Assembly (NCBI GenBank): GCA_038227745.1
Contig: JBBRPS010000217.1
Coordinates: 1-13,212 of the forward strand
Source: DASPXY01 sp038227745
GTDB lineage: Bacteria > Planctomycetota > Planctomycetia > Gemmatales > Gemmataceae
DNA length: 13,212 bases
Reading direction: 5' to 3'
This document shows positions 6,003 to 13,212 of the stretch, one piece after another. The notes under the pieces are model-generated. The model saw only the letters and a program-made list of their open reading frames with translations. It did no database searches and was not told the DNA's origin. Every line of letters begins with the position of its first letter. Within the stretch, counting starts at the first letter, position 1. The position numbers were made by a program, and so were the translations under genes.

Positions 6003-7505
6003 TTAAGACTCGCCGTTCGCGTTCAGGACGAACAGCTCCTGTTTCAATCGTTTCAATCCGCCCCCCGCCGCCTGGGCGAGAGGAATCTGCGGCTGGCCGT
6101 CGGCCGCGCCGTCGTGGGCGTGGTGGCCGTTGCCGTTGCAGCAGCCGTTGCCGTTGGCCGCGTGGGTGTCTTCCCCGTGAGTGGTGTGGAGGTTCTGCCG
6201 CCGCCGCGCGATCCGCTCGTTGTCCTGGGGGACCAGGGCGGTCTTGTCGCCCTGCAGCAGGGCGCTGACGCCGCGCGTTGCGGTCGGCTTGATCGTGTTG
6301 AGTTTGTCCTCGGCCTGGTAACGGATGAGCAGGCCTTCGTAGTTCCGCAGGACCACCGCGTCGTCGGAGGCGGAGATGAGGTAGTTCGGCATCATCGGGA
6401 TCTTGCCGCCGCCGTGCGGGCTGTCCACGACATAGGTGGGAATGCCCAGGCCCGACATGTGGCCGCGCAGCCCCTCCATGATCTCAAGCCCCTTCCAGAT
6501 GGACGTCCGGAAGTGCCCGGCACCGATGACCGGGTCGCAGTGGAAGAGGTAAGAGGGGCGGACCTTGATCCGCAGCAGCGCCCGCAGCAGGGCGCGCATG
6601 GTCTCCAGCGAGTCGTTGACGCCGCGGAGGAGCACCGAATGGTTGTTGACCGGCATACCGGCCCGCAGCAGGGCGTTGCAGACGCGGGCGGCCTCCGGGG
6701 TGACCTCGCGCGGGTGGTTGAAGTGCGTCTGGATCCACACCTTCCCGTTCGAGGCGAGCAGGTCGATCAGTTCCTGGTCGAAGAGCTTCTGCGGCAGGGT
6801 GACGGGGACGCGGGTGCCGATGCGGACCACGTCCACGTGGCGGATGTCGCGCAGGCCGTTGAGGAAGAAGCGCAGCTTGGCCGTCGGCAGGGTCAGCGGG
6901 TCGCCGCCGGAGACGATGACGTCGCGAACCTCGGGGTGGGCCTGGATGTACTCGAGCATGCGCTCGTCGTCGCGGCTGACGGCGTCCCAGCCGCCGCGGA
7001 CGAGCGTGGAGCGCTTGCGCGTGCAGAAGCGGCAGTACATGGTGCAGACGTGTGTGGTCTGCATGAGGACGCGGTCGGGGTAGCGGTGCGTCAGCCCAGG
7101 CACCGGCATGTCCTTGTCCTCGTCGAGCGGGTCCTCCAGCTCGTAGCCTGACGGGTTCTCCATCTCGAGGGGGGACGTGACCGACTGCAGCCGGATCGGG
7201 TCGTTCGGATCGTCGGGGTCGATCAGGGAGAAGTAGTAGGGCGGGATGGCCATCTTGTAATCGGCTTCGAGCGAGCCGATCGCCTCGAGTTCCTCCTGGG
7301 AGAAGGGCAGGAGGTCGCGGAGCTGCCGGACGGAGCGGATGGCGTTCTGCGACTGCCACCGCCAGTCGTTCCACAGTCGGTCGGGAACGTCGCGCCAGAG
7401 CGGGTGGCGCTTCGGCTTACCGGGAGGTTCTTCCTCCTCGACCCCGTTGACCGCCGTCGGTACGGGTCGGGGCTCAAGCCCGGTCCGCTCTTCAGATTCG
7501 TTCAT
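6003..7505 (-). CDS. kamA: Lysine 2,3-aminomutase family radical SAM enzyme
   Basis: This 500-aa PLP- and [4Fe-4S]-dependent radical SAM protein resembles lysine 2,3-aminomutase, which converts L-lysine to L-beta-lysine. The cluster motif is CTMYCRFC (C154, C158, C161). GGDPLT (about 200-205) is the SAM-binding GGE-like site, and the PLP lysine lies in GGGKIPMMP (K368). LLRGVND (D298) and FHCDP (D324) match the two aspartates that bind the lysine side-chain amine in the clostridial enzyme, supporting lysine as substrate. EpmB proteins are much shorter, and no epmA is nearby. A GGAGG 11 nt upstream supports the ATG at 7505 over the in-frame ATG at 7580. The last 60 residues or so are a low-complexity tail with GNGCCNGNGHHAHD, of unknown role. 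It heads a minus-strand cluster with two ATP-grasp ligases. Confidence 0.9.
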   Translation of the reverse strand: MNESEERTGLEPRPVPTAVNGVEEEEPPGKPKRHPLWRDVPDRLWNDWRWQSQNAIRSVRQLRDLLPFSQEELEAIGSLEADYKMAIPPYYFSLIDPDDPNDPIRLQSVTSPLEMENPSGYELEDPLDEDKDMPVPGLTHRYPDRVLMQTTHVCTMYCRFCTRKRSTLVRGGWDAVSRDDERMLEYIQAHPEVRDVIVSGGDPLTLPTAKLRFFLNGLRDIRHVDVVRIGTRVPVTLPQKLFDQELIDLLASNGKVWIQTHFNHPREVTPEAARVCNALLRAGMPVNNHSVLLRGVNDSLETMRALLRALLRIKVRPSYLFHCDPVIGAGHFRTSIWKGLEIMEGLRGHMSGLGIPTYVVDSPHGGGKIPMMPNYLISASDDAVVLRNYEGLLIRYQAEDKLNTIKPTATRGVSALLQGDKTALVPQDNERIARRRQNLHTTHGEDTHAANGNGCCNGNGHHAHDGAADGQPQIPLAQAAGGGLKRLKQELFVLNANGES

Positions 7506-7516
7506 CGGTTCGGACG

Positions 7517-7521
7517 CCTCC
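7517..7521 (-). promoter_or_regulatory. Ribosome binding site fixing the kamA start
   Basis: Minus-strand GGAGG lies 11 nt before the ATG at 7505. The spacing is slightly long, but this is the only good anti-Shine-Dalgarno match near any candidate start. It argues against the upstream in-frame ATG at 7580. Confidence 0.55.
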
Positions 7522-7836
7522 AAAAAGACATGGATACCCAGTGTCAACCGAGTACAAACGGGGATTGGCCCCGCCTGCACTGCGCCGGGACACTCCTCTT
7601 AAATGCCGCATCCTACTTGGAACCGCCTAAAATACAATAGCTCCCGCGTTCAATTCAGACGGTTTCTGCAAAATAAACTTCGCAGGCTTCGCGCGGCCGG
7701 CAAATCAGGCCAGGTTCCCTCAGTAGGCTGCGTTTCCCATTCTTCGCCGGGCGTTCGCAGGAATCAAGCACCGCGCGAGCCAAATCCGCGCGCGTCGGCA
7801 GAAATCGGCAACTTCCCGGCGAGCCGGGGGAATTTT

Positions 7837-8011
7837 TCGTGGGCGACTCGCTCCGCGAGTCGCTGTTCGTAGGCGACTCGCGGAGCGAGTCGCTGTTCGT
7901 GGGCGACTCGCTCCGCGAGTCGCTGTTCGTGGGCGACTCGCTCCGCGAGTCGCTGGATGAGCGGTCCGGCGCGCTCGCCCATGCACCCCAAGCGACTCGC
8001 GGAGCGAGTCG
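7837..8011. repeat. Family C palindrome array with 30-bp period
   Basis: Five copies of a 19-nt hairpin (8-bp arms CGACTCGC/GCGAGTCG, 3-nt loop) lie at 7844-7862, 7874-7892, 7904-7922, 7934-7952 and 7993-8011. The first four have an exact 30-bp spacing with CTGTTCGTGGG-type linkers. The fifth is 59 bp further, close to two periods. Copies two and five are inverted, with loop GGA instead of TCC. The array sits upstream of both divergent genes, so it cannot be a terminator for either. It is not a CRISPR: linkers are nearly identical and only 11 nt long. Confidence 0.9.
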
Positions 8012-8101
8012 TCTACGTACGGTTTTCTTTCGGATACCGCGAGTTGAATGTGTTCCGGATTTTCGCTTTCGAGTTTCGGACTTCCTCTCCGTGGGCGGAG
8101 T

Positions 8102-8130
8102 TTGCGGTTTGCGCCGGCGGCGCCTACACT
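8102..8130 (+). promoter_or_regulatory. Possible promoter of the permease gene
   Basis: TTGCGG (8102-8107) and TACACT (8125-8130) are 17 nt apart. The -10 box ends 7 nt before the ATG at 8138, which would make the message leaderless or nearly so. This agrees with the poor Shine-Dalgarno there. The -35 box is weak (three of six). Confidence 0.35.
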
Positions 8131-8137
8131 GAGGGCC

Positions 8138-9691
8138 ATGAACACGAACCCTTCGGTGTCGCCGTCCGGCCTGCTCCGCGCCCTCGGGCCGCTGATGGCC
8201 GGCGCCGTGGTCGTCGGCACCGTGATCGGCTCGGGCGTCTTCAAGAAGCCGCAGGCGGTCGCGGAGAACCTGCCGGCGTTCGGCGCCGCCGCCTCGGTCT
8301 GGATCGCGGGCGGCCTGCTGGCGCTCCTCGGCTCGCTGACGCTGGCGGAGGTGGCGGTGCTGTTCCCGCGGGCCGGCGGCAACTACGTCTTCCTCCGCGA
8401 GGGCTACGGGCGGTTGGCGGCGTTCCTGTGGGGCTGGGTCGAGTTCTGGATCATCCGCGCCGCCTCCCTCGCCGCGCTGGCCACCATCTTCACCGAGTCG
8501 CTGCACGACACGCTCCGGGGGGCGTCGCGCGGCGACGTGCTGGGCTACTGGGAGCAGCGCCTGCTGACCGTGGGCGTCATCCTGGGGCTGGCGTTGGTCA
8601 ACATCCGCGGCGTCCGTTGGGGCGGGCTTCTACAGTTGGTCGTAACGGCTGTCAAGGTGGCCTCCCTGCTGGGCATCATCGCCCTGCCGTTCGTCGTCAT
8701 GGCTCTGGGCCGCTCCCCCGGCGCGCGCGTCCCGTCCGAGGCGGTCGGCCTGCTGGCCGCGACGCCGACCGCCGGCTTTCCGGCGGCCATCCCGTCGACG
8801 GCCCTGTACCAGCTGCACGTCGCCAGCGCCCCCCACGTACCGAACCTGGCGAACTTCCTGACGGCCCTCCTGGGCGTGCTGTGGGCGTACCACGGCTGGA
8901 TGAACATCGCGCCGGTGGCGGAGGAGGTGCGCAACCCGCAGCGGAACATTCCCCTCGCGCTGATCGGCGGCACGCTGGTGGTGATCTTCCTCTACCTGGG
9001 GGCGAACCTGGCGTACCACATGGTCCTGCCGTCGTGGGAGATGGCGGAGATGAAGCACACGCCGGTGGCGACGGCGTTCAGCGTACGGCTGCTGGGGTCG
9101 GTCGGCGGGCTGGTGCTATCGGCGGCGATCATGTGCTCGGTGTTCGGGGCGCTGAACGGCAACCTGCTGGTGGGGCCGCGCGTGCTGTACGCGATGGGCG
9201 AGGACGGCCTGGCGCCGCGGGCCCTGGGGGCGGTGCATGCGCGCTACCGCACGCCGGCGCTGGCGATCGCGGTGCTGACGGTGTGGTCGTGCCTGCTGGT
9301 GCTGGGGGTGGCGCTGCTGACCGAACTGGAGGTGCTGCGGAAGGACAAGTCGCACTTCGACGTGATGACCGACTTCTGCATGTTCGCGGCGGTGATCTTC
9401 GAGACGCTGGCGGTGTCCACGATCTTCGTCTTCCGGCGGACGCTGCCGAACGCGGAGCGGCCGTACCGCTGCTGGGGCTACCCGGTGGTGCCGGCGCTGT
9501 ACCTGGTGCTGCCGGCGCTGGTGCTGGGGAACATGTTCGTCAACCAGCAGGCGGAGGCGGCAGGCGGCGTAGCATTCATCGCGCTGGGGGTGGTGGTGTA
9601 TGGGCTGTTCCTGCGCCAACCCCCGTTTAGCCGCGAGCCTCGGGCGAGCGCGGGGCTGACCCCCACGCGCTCGCCCGAGGCTCGCGGCTAA
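8138..9691 (+). CDS. APC-superfamily amino-acid permease (LAT/PotE-like)
   Basis: This is a 517-aa inner-membrane transporter with about 12 hydrophobic segments. The broken first helix GTVIGSGVF (27-35), where APC carriers bind the amino-acid backbone, is intact. PRAGGNYVFLREGYG (77-91), the segment WAYHGWMNIAPVAEEVRNPQRNIP (249-272) and RPYRCWGYPVVP (441-452) are typical of the L-type amino acid exchanger branch. Substrate cannot be read from sequence. The ATG at 8138 places the first helix normally; the longer frame from 8048 would add 30 residues. The last 20 or so residues and the stop are encoded by the palindrome at 9624-9694, so the tail SREPRASAGLTPTRSPEARG is probably acquired. It is divergent from kamA, so lysine transport is conceivable, and it converges on glutamate dehydrogenase. 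Confidence 0.88.
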   Translation: MNTNPSVSPSGLLRALGPLMAGAVVVGTVIGSGVFKKPQAVAENLPAFGAAASVWIAGGLLALLGSLTLAEVAVLFPRAGGNYVFLREGYGRLAAFLWGWVEFWIIRAASLAALATIFTESLHDTLRGASRGDVLGYWEQRLLTVGVILGLALVNIRGVRWGGLLQLVVTAVKVASLLGIIALPFVVMALGRSPGARVPSEAVGLLAATPTAGFPAAIPSTALYQLHVASAPHVPNLANFLTALLGVLWAYHGWMNIAPVAEEVRNPQRNIPLALIGGTLVVIFLYLGANLAYHMVLPSWEMAEMKHTPVATAFSVRLLGSVGGLVLSAAIMCSVFGALNGNLLVGPRVLYAMGEDGLAPRALGAVHARYRTPALAIAVLTVWSCLLVLGVALLTELEVLRKDKSHFDVMTDFCMFAAVIFETLAVSTIFVFRRTLPNAERPYRCWGYPVVPALYLVLPALVLGNMFVNQQAEAAGGVAFIALGVVVYGLFLRQPPFSREPRASAGLTPTRSPEARG

Positions 9692-9694
9692 ACG
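9624..9694. repeat. Family D 29-bp inverted repeat, likely bidirectional terminator
   Basis: Perfect 29-bp arms (9624-9652 and 9666-9694; outer edge CGTTTAGCCGCGAGCC) enclose a 13-nt loop in which two further pairs can form. The permease TAA (9689-9691) is inside the right arm, and the GDH stop (9697-9699) lies just beyond it. Its place between convergent genes, with stops only 5 nt apart, suits termination in both directions, though no long T-run follows. Confidence 0.88.
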
Positions 9695-9696
9695 TC

Positions 9697-11007
<1,311 letters not shown>

Positions 11008-11014
11008 GAACAGG

Positions 11015-11020
11015 CTCCTT
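11015..11020 (-). promoter_or_regulatory. Strong ribosome binding site fixing the GTG start of gdhA
   Basis: Minus-strand AAGGAG ends 7 nt before the GTG at 11007. It is the best Shine-Dalgarno in the window and decides in favour of a GTG start. Confidence 0.8.
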
Positions 11021-11046
11021 TACAGCAGAGGGAGGGTCGTGGGCTG

Positions 11047-11061
11047 GGAGAGGATCTCTCC
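11047..11061. promoter_or_regulatory. Small inverted repeat upstream of gdhA
   Basis: GGAGAG (11047-11052) and CTCTCC (11056-11061) flank GAT. It lies about 40 nt upstream of the gdhA start in the 173-nt divergent region. It could be an operator or a leader hairpin, but a 6-bp match in GC-rich DNA can arise by chance. Confidence 0.2.
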
Positions 11062-11132
11062 GCCCACCGGGCGCGTCCCGCTATTTACATCCTACGACGC
11101 GGGGGTGGGAAATTGGGAGTAGGGAGCAGGGA

Positions 11133-11160
11133 AAGCCCACCGGTTGCAACCGATGGGCTT
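11133..11160. repeat. Family B palindrome upstream of the SDR gene
   Basis: A 28-bp palindrome like that at 1192-1219, with one C-A mismatch (11140 with 11153). It ends 10 nt before the GGAGG of the SDR gene. If transcribed, it would place a strong hairpin directly ahead of the ribosome binding site. Confidence 0.85.
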
Positions 11161-11170
11161 GAGGCGGACA

Positions 11171-11175
11171 GGAGG
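11171..11175 (+). promoter_or_regulatory. Ribosome binding site fixing the GTG start of the SDR gene
   Basis: GGAGG lies 5 nt before the GTG at 11181. The GTG is followed at once by the Rossmann strand DKLIVGCGYLG, so the start is well supported. Confidence 0.7.
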
Positions 11176-11180
11176 CGGCG

Positions 11181-12017
11181 GTGGACAAGTTGATCGTGGG
11201 CTGCGGCTACCTGGGACGGCGGGTGGCGGCGTTGTGGCTACGGCAAGGGCACCGCGTCTTCGCCACGACGCGCCACCGGGCCGACGAGCTGCGCGGGCTG
11301 GGCGTCGAGCCGGTCATCTGCGACGTGGTCACCGGTACCGGGCTGGAGGTACTGCCCGCGGCGGCAACGGTGGTCTACTGCGTCGGCTTCGACCGCAGTA
11401 CGGGGCTGACGATGCGCGACGTGTACCTGCGCGGGCTGGAGAATGTCCTGAACCGCCTGCCGGTCCCCGGGCGCTTCCTGTACGTCAGCAGCACGGGGGT
11501 GTACGGGCAGACGCAGGGCGAGGAGGTGGACGAGACGGCGGCGACCGAGCCGGCGGAGGAATCGGGGCGGGTGGTGCTGGAGGCGGAACGGCTGTTGCGG
11601 GCGCGGCTGCCCAGGGCGATCGTGTTGCGCTTCGCGGGCATCTACGGTCCGGGGCGGCTGCTGCGCCGACAGGCGATCGAGGCGGGAGAGGCGCTGGTGG
11701 GCGACGCGGAGAAGTGGCTGAACCTGATCCATGTGGAGGACGGTGCGGCGGCGGTGCTGGCCGCCGAGGCGAGGGGTACTGACGGGGTGGCTTGTAACGT
11801 CTGCGATGACTGTCCGGTGCGGCGGCGCGAGTTCTACACCGAGATGGCCCGCGTACTGGGGGCGCCCCCGCCGCATTTCGTGCCGCCGGCCGCTGGGGCA
11901 CCGCTGCCGCCGCATGAGAGAAGCAACCGGCGCATCCTGAACCGCAGGCTGCGGGAGGAACTGGGATTCTGCCTGGACTACCCGAGTTATCGGGAAGGGC
12001 TGATCGTCTCACTCTGA
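11181..12017 (+). CDS. NAD(P)-dependent atypical extended SDR, YeeZ-like
   Basis: This 278-aa cytosolic Rossmann-fold protein belongs to the sugar-epimerase/dehydratase-like branch. The nucleotide loop is GCGYLGRRV (7-15) directly at the N-terminus. YVSSTGVYGQ (101-110) is the usual Ser/Tyr region, RFAGIYGPGR (150-159) and NLIHVEDGAAA (181-191) are conserved extended-SDR motifs, and the C-terminus NRRILNRRLREELGFCLDYPSYREGL is typical of YeeZ-type proteins. The canonical YxxxK catalytic pair is not visible: the helix that should hold it reads ESGRVVLEAERLL (127-139). It may therefore be an atypical enzyme or a binding protein. The start is GTG with GGAGG upstream. The physiological substrate of this branch is not known, and the neighbours do not help. 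Confidence 0.85.
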   Translation: MDKLIVGCGYLGRRVAALWLRQGHRVFATTRHRADELRGLGVEPVICDVVTGTGLEVLPAAATVVYCVGFDRSTGLTMRDVYLRGLENVLNRLPVPGRFLYVSSTGVYGQTQGEEVDETAATEPAEESGRVVLEAERLLRARLPRAIVLRFAGIYGPGRLLRRQAIEAGEALVGDAEKWLNLIHVEDGAAAVLAAEARGTDGVACNVCDDCPVRRREFYTEMARVLGAPPPHFVPPAAGAPLPPHERSNRRILNRRLREELGFCLDYPSYREGLIVSL

Positions 12018-12323
12018 GAGGGCAGTTACTGCAGTTATTCCGCGAGCGGTTCTCCGATCCCCAACTCAGGGCCGCCACGGCTGGACGAGCCGGCGCAGGT
12101 GTGGTCCCTGATCGAAGGCCCTGACAGCTACATCCCGAGGTACTTCCGAACGGCGTCGGCGGTCGAGTTCGAGTTGAGCTTTAGCTGCGCGTGGGACCCC
12201 GAACACGGGCTTGGAGTTCTCTACCGCGACTGGGAGCCGGTCGAGTTCGGAGGCTGGGACCTTTATTACCCCGGCAGGAAAGCTCCTCACGGTAGCCCGC
12301 CGCTCCGCGGCGGGCTACCGTGA
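12018..12323 (+). pseudogene. Remnant of a small unidentified gene, cut by palindrome E
   Basis: An open frame from the SDR stop to 12323 has a protein-like stretch at about 12096-12270: QVWSLIEGPDSYIPRYF, then a segment rich in aromatic and acidic residues with CAWDPEHGLGVLYRDW. In a second frame the sequence just before reads LLQLFRERFSDPQLRAATAG (about 12026-12085), which joins smoothly to it if one or two bases are lost near 12080. That suggests a frameshifted, decayed gene. The only start in the main frame is a GTG at 12099. The end is replaced by palindrome E, which adds YYPGRKAPHGSPPLRGGLP. I do not recognise the family firmly; the DPEHGLGV segment recalls small DUF-type domains next to toxin or immunity genes, but that is a memory, not a match. 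Confidence 0.4.
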
Positions 12324-12346
12324 GGAGCTTTCCTGCCGGAGTAATA
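12264..12346. repeat. Family E giant palindrome, 33-bp perfect arms plus flanking symmetry
   Basis: Arms 12271-12303 and 12307-12339 are perfectly complementary with a 3-nt loop TCC. After one mismatch (12270/12340) six more pairs follow (12264-12269 with 12341-12346). Convergent frames from both sides run into it and end inside with almost the same peptide. It would make a very strong hairpin in either transcript and could serve as a bidirectional terminator. Confidence 0.95.
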
Positions 12347-12637
12347 GCGGCCGATAGTCGCGGTGAACTCGGCAAGCGTTTGGGCGGTCAGAGCAGTATC
12401 GAACCAGCGTTCGAGGGTTCTCGAGTCCTTCGTCAACTCGATGGCCCAGCGGACAGTCCCCGGCACGGGATCCGGAAACCGGGCGCGCAATACCTTGAGC
12501 AGGTCGGCGCGTCGCGCTTCCACAACACCGATCTGCTTGCCCCGGTCAATCCAGTCGAGGATGCGCTGAGATTCCTGCATCTGCCAACGTTCCAGGTCTG
12601 TTGTGCATGGCTTTCGCGTCTGACGGGTGTCCGCCAT
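12287..12637 (-). pseudogene. Truncated Rpn-like C-terminal fragment
   Basis: The 116-aa frame from ATG 12637 reads LERWQMQESQRILDWIDRG and so on to AEFTATI. By eye it matches the C-terminus of the neighbouring protein (12658-13212) at about 47 of 81 aligned positions. The upstream part of the family is missing, and the first 14 residues (MADTRQTRKPCTTD) do not resemble it. The C-terminus YYSGRKAPHGSPPRSGGLP is supplied by palindrome E. It lies 20 nt downstream of the neighbour's stop with no clear ribosome binding site, so it is most likely a tandem duplicate that decayed. It could still be expressed as a small protein. Confidence 0.55.
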
Positions 12638-12657
12638 CCCGTGAGTCCGAGGGTGTT

Positions 12658-13212
12658 TTACGGCTCCTGCCGCATGGCGGCGGTGAACTCGGCGAAGGTG
12701 CCTGCGGTGGCAGCGGCCCGAAACCACCGATTGAGCGTGTTTACGTCGTTGGTCCCTTCGACCGCCAACCGGACGGCTTCCGGCACTGGGTCTTGCAACC
12801 GCAGGCGGACCAGCTCCAGCAGGGCGGCGCGTGCGTTCTTCACGATCCCCCGCTGCTCGCCCTGCTGTATCCAGCCGAGGATGACCTGGGATTCCTGCAT
12901 CTGCCAACCCTCCAAAGCCTGTTGCCAGTTGACCAGCTCCTTCGCCAATTCCGCGAAGACCAGGGCCAGGGCACGATACGTCTGCCGGCGCTGCACATTC
13001 GGCTCCATCAGTGCCAGCCGCTTCCACTCCTCGATCAGCGCCGGCTCTCCGCCGCCCGCCATCAACGGCACCCACGGCAAGAGGCACAAGCCGGTCTGGC
13101 CCGCGGTCATCTCCGCCAGCGTGGCGGCCGCACCCACCCCGCGGAAGTTCACCACCAGCGGCGTGACCGTCTGCCCGCAGGGCGTGCCGGGGACCACCAG
13201 CCGCAGAGCGCC
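12658..13212 (-). CDS. C-terminal part of an Rpn-like (PD-(D/E)XK nuclease/transposase-like) protein, partial
   Basis: The frame is open through the right edge of the window, so the N-terminus lies outside. The visible 184 residues include GALRLVVPGTPC, VVNFRGVGAAATLAEM, a hydrophobic TGLCLLPWVPLM, a long helical stretch about EEWKRLALMEPNVQRRQTYRAL, and an amphipathic tail with WQMQESQVILGWIQQGEQRG. The order, LLPWVPLM then helices then W-x-Q-G-x-x-R-G and a DPVPE loop, resembles the C-terminal half of Rpn-family putative transposases, whose nuclease domain is N-terminal. The family call is from memory of such proteins; the nuclease residues are not in view. The GTG at 13195-13197 should not be taken as the start. 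The tandem fragment at 12287-12637 is its close relative. Confidence 0.5.
   Translation of the reverse strand, partial: GALRLVVPGTPCGQTVTPLVVNFRGVGAAATLAEMTAGQTGLCLLPWVPLMAGGGEPALIEEWKRLALMEPNVQRRQTYRALALVFAELAKELVNWQQALEGWQMQESQVILGWIQQGEQRGIVKNARAALLELVRLRLQDPVPEAVRLAVEGTNDVNTLNRWFRAAATAGTFAEFTAAMRQEP

Larger units (their letters stand above)
7506..8137. other. Divergent intergenic region between kamA and permease
   Basis: No convincing gene is present; open frames here are artefacts of the repeat array at 7837-8011. The stretch 7600-7680 is the most AT-rich part of the neighbourhood and is the likely site of the kamA promoter. On the minus strand a TTGTAT box, 16 nt and TAGGAT can be read near 7610-7640, but this is weak. 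A TTGACA (complement of 7541-7547, approximately) has no partner -10 box. The permease promoter candidate is at 8102-8130. Confidence 0.5.

Noticed and set aside
6003..7505. KamA as EpmB (EF-P beta-lysylation)
   Set aside because: At 500 residues it is much longer than EpmB, keeps both lysine-side-chain aspartates of the aminomutase, and no epmA or efp is in the window.
7506..7600. TTGACA-like box close to kamA as its promoter
   Set aside because: No acceptable -10 box follows at 15-19 nt; the next hexamers overlap the ribosome binding site.
7837..8011. Possible CRISPR array
   Set aside because: Spacers are 11 nt and nearly identical, the units are palindromes with changing orientation, and no cas genes are present.
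7655..8506. Open frames translating the family C array (repeated SESPTNSDSR or SLRESLFVGD)
   Set aside because: The 30-bp period keeps every frame open, so these ORFs follow from repeat structure. They overlap the permease start or lack any start signal.

Overview
The window is GC-rich, densely coding bacterial DNA. The best guess at source is a planctomycete, probably Gemmata-like. The basis is indirect: very high GC, a fused type I dehydroquinase/shikimate dehydrogenase, short palindromic repeat families of a kind I associate with that group, and an Rpn-like gene pair. No rRNA, tRNA or marker gene here settles the taxonomy.

Layout. Positions 1-7505 hold two convergent-free blocks, all on the minus strand. 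Read in the direction of transcription, the first is kamA (lysine 2,3-aminomutase family, 6003-7505), then two paralogous ATP-grasp, D-Ala-D-Ala-ligase-like enzymes (4831-5877 and 3650-4684). The second is a compact operon: aroDE (1782-3344), aroK (1171-1785, ATGA overlap with aroDE) and a type IV prepilin peptidase (76-1161, 9 nt after aroK). A 632-nt divergent intergenic region (7506-8137) carries a phased palindrome array. It separates kamA from an APC-type amino-acid permease on the plus strand (8138-9691). The permease converges on a glutamate dehydrogenase gene (9697-11007, minus). A YeeZ-like SDR gene follows on the plus strand (11181-12017). The right end is decayed accessory DNA: a remnant ORF, a near-perfect giant palindrome, a truncated Rpn-like tail, and the 3' part of a related longer gene that runs off the window.

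How the genes work together. aroDE and aroK supply three steps of the shikimate pathway (dehydroquinate to shikimate 3-phosphate). kamA plus two ligases could make and conjugate beta-lysine, but that is inference. The permease and GDH point to amino-acid uptake and catabolism, without proof that they are linked.

The most striking non-genic signal is a set of at least five palindromic repeat families, here labelled A to E. A is a GTAGGGTGGGCA/TGCCCACCCTAC hairpin. B is an AAGCCCACGGG/CCCGTGGGCTT hairpin. C is a CGACTCGC/GCGAGTCG array. D is a TTTAGCCGCGAGCC/GGCTCGCGGCTAAA hairpin. E is a GGAAAGCTCC/GGAGCTTTCC hairpin. Many sit exactly at gene ends and are translated as extra N- or C-terminal peptide. 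In three of them the inverted symmetry runs beyond the family core into flanking DNA that differs from locus to locus. One copy appears to supply the -35 box of the aroDE promoter.
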